Source: Bacteroidales bacterium
Lineage (GTDB): Bacteria; Bacteroidota; Bacteroidia; Bacteroidales; VadinHA17
DNA length: 7,771 nucleotides
Assembly (NCBI GenBank): GCA_012514255.1
Contig: JAAZAP010000172.1
Coordinates: 1 to 7,771 of the forward strand
Direction: 5' to 3'
The notes under the pieces were generated by a model. That model saw only the letters and a program-made list of their open reading frames with translations. It ran no database searches and was not told where the DNA came from. The first letter of the stretch is position 1, and every line of letters starts with the position of its first letter. Of this stretch, positions 4,768 to 7,771 are shown one piece after another. The position numbers were made by a program, and so were the translations under genes.

Positions 4768-7230
4768 ATGGAAAAGAAGGTTTACGGAAAGTGGGACAGG
4801 ATGGGTTTGCATGACCTGATAGACGAGGGAAGGGAGATCATTCCCATTCTTTCTGATGGTGATGACCAGGAGCTGGAAGATGTGAATATCCCCTCCAGTG
4901 TACCCCTGCTGCCACTGCGCAACACTGTTCTTTTCCCGGGTGTGGTCATACCCATAGCCGTGGGCCGCTCGAAGTCAGTCCAGCTCGTTCGCGAGGCATA
5001 CCGTGGCGACAAGCTGGTGGCTGCCGTGGCACAGCTTGACGCTGAGGTTGATGATCCCGGAGTGCGTGACCTGAACAGTGTGGGCACCCTCGGCCAGGTG
5101 GTTAAGCTCCTTGAGATGCCTGACGGCACCACCACCGCCATAATCCAGGGACGGAGGCGGGTGGCCATTGACAGCATACTGCAGACCCAGCCTTATATGA
5201 CGGCTCGTGTCATACCGATGCCCGAGCCCAGGGGAGTGGAAGATGAAAAGGATTTCGAGGTGATCATCGGTTCGCTAAAGGACCTCTCTGTAAAGATCGT
5301 CAAGCTCAATCCCAATATCAGTCCGGAAGCCACCTTCGCCGTGCGCAACATTGAGAACAGCACCTATCTGATCAACTATATCAGTGCCAATACTGAGATC
5401 AATGTCACTGACAAGCAGAAGCTGCTTGAAGCATCCACTATCAGGGAACGGGGGCTGAGGCTGCTGGAGCATCTGGTGCGTGAGATTCAGCTTCTTGAAC
5501 TGAAGAATGAACTGCAGTCGAAGGTCAAGTACGAGATTGACCAGCAACAGCGTGAATTCCTGCTTCACCAGCAGATGAAAACAATACAGAACGAGCTGGG
5601 TGGCAATCCGGTGGAGAAGGAGGTGGAGACGTTCCGCGCCAGGGGCGAAAAGAAACTATGGGGCGAAGATGTTGCAAAGGTCTTCAACCGCGAGCTCGAC
5701 AAGCTCTCCCGCCTTAATCCTGCCGCTGCCGAATACTCGGTGCAGGTCAATTATATACAGACCCTGCTGGAGCTGCCGTGGAATGAATATACTGATGATA
5801 ATCTTGACCTGAAGAATGCACAGCGTGTGCTTGATGAAGATCATTACGGACTGGAGGAGGTCAAGGAGAGAATACTGGAGCACCTGGCGGTGCTGAAGCT
5901 GAAAGGCGACCTGAAGTCGCCCATCCTCTGCCTCTACGGCCCTCCAGGGGTGGGCAAGACCTCTCTGGGCAAGTCGGTTGCCAGGGCCCTTGGGCGCAAA
6001 TATGCCCGTATGTCTCTCGGGGGGCTTCATGACGAGGCGGAGATAAGAGGGCACCGCAAGACATATATAGGTGCCATGCCTGGAAGGGTGGTACAGAACA
6101 TCAGAAGGGCAGGTTCATCAAACCCGGTATTCATACTGGATGAGATAGATAAAGTGGGGCAGGATTTCCGCGGAGATCCGTCGTCAGCTCTGCTTGAGGT
6201 ACTTGACCCCGAACAGAACACCCATTTCTATGATAACTTCCTGGAGCTGGAATATGACCTCTCCAAAGTGCTTTTTATAGCCACCGCAAATACCCTCTCC
6301 ACGGTGAGCCCTGCCCTGCGTGACAGGATGGAACTGATAGAGATATCAGGATACCTTGTGGAAGAGAAGCGCGAGATTGCCACCAGACACCTTATACCCA
6401 AACAGCTGGAGGCTCACGGCGTAATCCCCGTGCAGTTCAGCCTGGAGGCGCCGGTGATTGAAGAGGTGATACAGAAGTATACACGTGAGTCAGGCGTCAG
6501 GGAGTTGGACAAGAGGATTGCCAAGCTGGTCAGGTACAGGGCACGCGAGATAGCCTTTGAGAACAAAACCGATCCGGAGATCACCCCTGCACTGGTGGCT
6601 GAGATCCTCGGTCCGCCTAAATACCTGAGAGATATCTATGACGGCAATGATCAGGCGGGTGTTGTCACCGGCCTGGCCTGGACAGCCACCGGCGGCGAGA
6701 TACTGTTCGTTGAGACCAGCCTCAGTCGCGGCAAGGGAAACCTGACCCTTACCGGTAACCTGGGTGATGTGATGAAGGAGTCAGCAGTCATTGCCCTGGA
6801 GTACCTGAAGGCTCATGCTTCGCTCCTCGGCCTGCCGGAGACCTTCGCGGAGAAATGGAACATTCATATACATGTCCCCGAGGGAGCCATACCCAAGGAT
6901 GGACCTTCAGCGGGGATCACCATGGCAGTGTCAGTGGCATCGGCATTCACCCAGAGAAAGGTGAAAAAGTATGTCGCCATGACCGGTGAGATAACTCTCA
7001 GGGGTAAGGTGCTGCCAGTGGGAGGCATCAAGGAGAAGATACTTGCTGCCAAACGCGCCGGAATAAAAGAGATCGTGCTTTCAGAGCTGAACCGCAAGGA
7101 TGTGGAAGAGATCAATGAGAAGTACGTCAGGGGATTAAAGTTCATATATGTAACCACCATAATGGATGTGCTTGACCGGGTGTTGCTGCAGCAGAAGGTT
7201 GCAAACGCACGGGTGATAAAATTTGAGTAA
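4768..7230 (+). CDS. lon: ATP-dependent endopeptidase Lon (La)
   Basis: This 820-residue cytosolic protease should form a hexamer that unfolds and degrades damaged and short-lived regulatory proteins. Domains in order: a poorly conserved acidic lead (1-43), the LON substrate-binding domain from LLPLRNTVLFPG (47-58) to about 245, a helical coiled-coil region (about 245-350, including QREFLLHQQMKTIQNELG), the AAA+ module and the C-terminal S16 protease. Walker A is GPPGVGKT (391-398), Walker B is VFILDE (454-459), and the arginine finger is probably R520 in RDRME. The catalytic pair is S714 in PKDGPSAG and K757 in GGIKEK, 43 residues apart as in E. coli Lon (S679/K722). All key residues are present, so the enzyme should be active. 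Length is normal. ATG 4768 lacks a Shine-Dalgarno sequence; M12 is a less likely start. It is followed 15 bases later by coaD. Confidence 0.98.
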   Translation: MEKKVYGKWDRMGLHDLIDEGREIIPILSDGDDQELEDVNIPSSVPLLPLRNTVLFPGVVIPIAVGRSKSVQLVREAYRGDKLVAAVAQLDAEVDDPGVRDLNSVGTLGQVVKLLEMPDGTTTAIIQGRRRVAIDSILQTQPYMTARVIPMPEPRGVEDEKDFEVIIGSLKDLSVKIVKLNPNISPEATFAVRNIENSTYLINYISANTEINVTDKQKLLEASTIRERGLRLLEHLVREIQLLELKNELQSKVKYEIDQQQREFLLHQQMKTIQNELGGNPVEKEVETFRARGEKKLWGEDVAKVFNRELDKLSRLNPAAAEYSVQVNYIQTLLELPWNEYTDDNLDLKNAQRVLDEDHYGLEEVKERILEHLAVLKLKGDLKSPILCLYGPPGVGKTSLGKSVARALGRKYARMSLGGLHDEAEIRGHRKTYIGAMPGRVVQNIRRAGSSNPVFILDEIDKVGQDFRGDPSSALLEVLDPEQNTHFYDNFLELEYDLSKVLFIATANTLSTVSPALRDRMELIEISGYLVEEKREIATRHLIPKQLEAHGVIPVQFSLEAPVIEEVIQKYTRESGVRELDKRIAKLVRYRAREIAFENKTDPEITPALVAEILGPPKYLRDIYDGNDQAGVVTGLAWTATGGEILFVETSLSRGKGNLTLTGNLGDVMKESAVIALEYLKAHASLLGLPETFAEKWNIHIHVPEGAIPKDGPSAGITMAVSVASAFTQRKVKKYVAMTGEITLRGKVLPVGGIKEKILAAKRAGIKEIVLSELNRKDVEEINEKYVRGLKFIYVTTIMDVLDRVLLQQKVANARVIKFE

Positions 7231-7245
7231 TCATAAAACCAGGTC

Positions 7246-7722
7246 ATGGATAAAATAGCTGTTTTCCCGGGCTCGTTTGATCCCTTCACCATTGGCCATG
7301 AATCAATAGTCAGGAGAGCATTGCCACTGTTTGACAGGGTAATCATTGCCGTTGGAGAGAATGCCGAAAAAAAGAATCTTTTCACAATTGAGATGAGGCT
7401 GAAGATGATCTCCAAAGTCTTTGAGAAAGAGAGCAGGGTGGAGATCACCAGGTTCAGTGGCCTGACTGTGAATTTCTGCCGCAGTCACAATGCGCGCTAC
7501 ATTGTGAGGGGTCTCCGGACCGCCGCCGACTTCGAGTATGAGCGGGCAATGGGGCATATGAACTGGAAGATGGCCCCTGACATTGATACAGTATTCCTGC
7601 TTACAAGCACAGAACATACCCCGGTCAACTCAACAATCGTACGTGACATCATCAAGCATGGCGGTGATGTCTCGATGTTTGTGCCGGCATCAATAAGGAT
7701 TTCAGATTACCTGGGAAAGTAA
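7246..7722 (+). CDS. coaD: phosphopantetheine adenylyltransferase (PPAT)
   Basis: This 158-residue enzyme transfers AMP from ATP to 4'-phosphopantetheine, giving dephospho-CoA, the penultimate step of coenzyme A synthesis. The nucleotidyltransferase signature is complete: FPGSFDPFTIGH at 7-18, with H18 as the key residue of the T/HxGH motif, and K42 in the loop that contacts the substrate. YIVRGLRTAADFEYE at 85-99 carries R88 and R91 and is typical of CoaD. The NSTIVRD segment (128-134) corresponds to the usual ISSTxVR nucleotide-binding motif, with N in place of the first S. Length is normal. The start ATG has AGG four bases upstream, and the 15-base gap after lon suggests co-transcription with it. 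No terminator is seen before the window end; the stop codon abuts that of a minus-strand gene. Confidence 0.97.
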   Translation: MDKIAVFPGSFDPFTIGHESIVRRALPLFDRVIIAVGENAEKKNLFTIEMRLKMISKVFEKESRVEITRFSGLTVNFCRSHNARYIVRGLRTAADFEYERAMGHMNWKMAPDIDTVFLLTSTEHTPVNSTIVRDIIKHGGDVSMFVPASIRISDYLGK

Positions 7723-7771
7723 TCACTTCACCCGCAGGGTGTAGTTGAGCAGATCGAGGAGCGACTGGAAG
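7723..7771 (-). CDS. C-terminal end of an unidentified gene (partial)
   Basis: Read on the minus strand, the last 49 bases give an open frame ending FQSLLDLLNYTLRVK followed by TGA (complement of 7723-7725). The composition (Leu, Asn, Tyr, Arg, Lys) and the GC-rich codons look like real coding sequence rather than spacer. A convergent gene here is also consistent with the absence of any plus-strand feature after coaD. Only 15 residues are visible, far too few to name the family. The gene continues beyond the right edge. Confidence 0.5.
   Translation of the reverse strand, partial: FQSLLDLLNYTLRVK

Noticed and set aside
6864..7448. Minus-strand open frame (194 residues) covering the end of lon, the 15-base gap and the start of coaD
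   Set aside because: It is the antisense reading of two certain genes. The Ser/Thr/Phe-rich product has no recognisable domain.

Overview
The window looks like ordinary chromosomal sequence from a member of the Bacteroidota, most likely Bacteroidales or a near relative. The evidence is as follows. A promoter with the Bacteroides-type elements (TTTG, 19-bp spacer, TAnnTTTG) lies in front of the L31 gene. Shine-Dalgarno sequences are mostly absent or weak. ATA (Ile) and AGG (Arg) codons are used freely. The L31 is of the zinc-free type B, and the N-terminal part of Lon has the form usual in this phylum. No tRNA, rRNA, CRISPR array, insertion sequence or phage gene was seen. Species-level identity cannot be given from sequence reading alone.

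Layout, left to right. Positions 1-129 are AT-rich and probably intergenic. They lead into a 12-helix polysaccharide flippase-like membrane protein (130-1476). After a gap of 89 bases that holds an exact TAnnTTTG element comes a two-gene unit: a cysteine-desulfurase-like class V PLP enzyme (1566-3053) and, 5 bases later, a large GNAT-fold acyltransferase-like protein (3059-4267). A well-formed Bacteroidota promoter and a leader that can fold in two mutually exclusive ways precede the ribosomal protein L31 type B gene (4364-4630), which ends at a strong intrinsic terminator (4650-4679). An inverted repeat with a 9-base spacer (4699-4721) lies in front of lon (4768-7230). lon is followed after 15 bases by coaD (7246-7722). 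The last 49 bases carry the 3' end of a gene on the minus strand, whose stop codon touches the stop codon of coaD.

Function. Three genes are recognisable housekeeping genes: rpmE2 (translation), lon (ATP-dependent proteolysis and protein quality control) and coaD (penultimate step of coenzyme A synthesis). The flippase suggests export of a lipid-linked saccharide, but no glycosyltransferase accompanies it here. The PLP enzyme and GNAT pair is the least understood part. Their tight coupling suggests a common substrate or pathway, possibly a PLP-dependent step on an amino acid followed by CoA-dependent N-acylation, but nothing in the window names the substrate. I did not find convincing evidence of a wholly new system. 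The best leads are this pair, the L31 leader and the inverted repeat ahead of lon.
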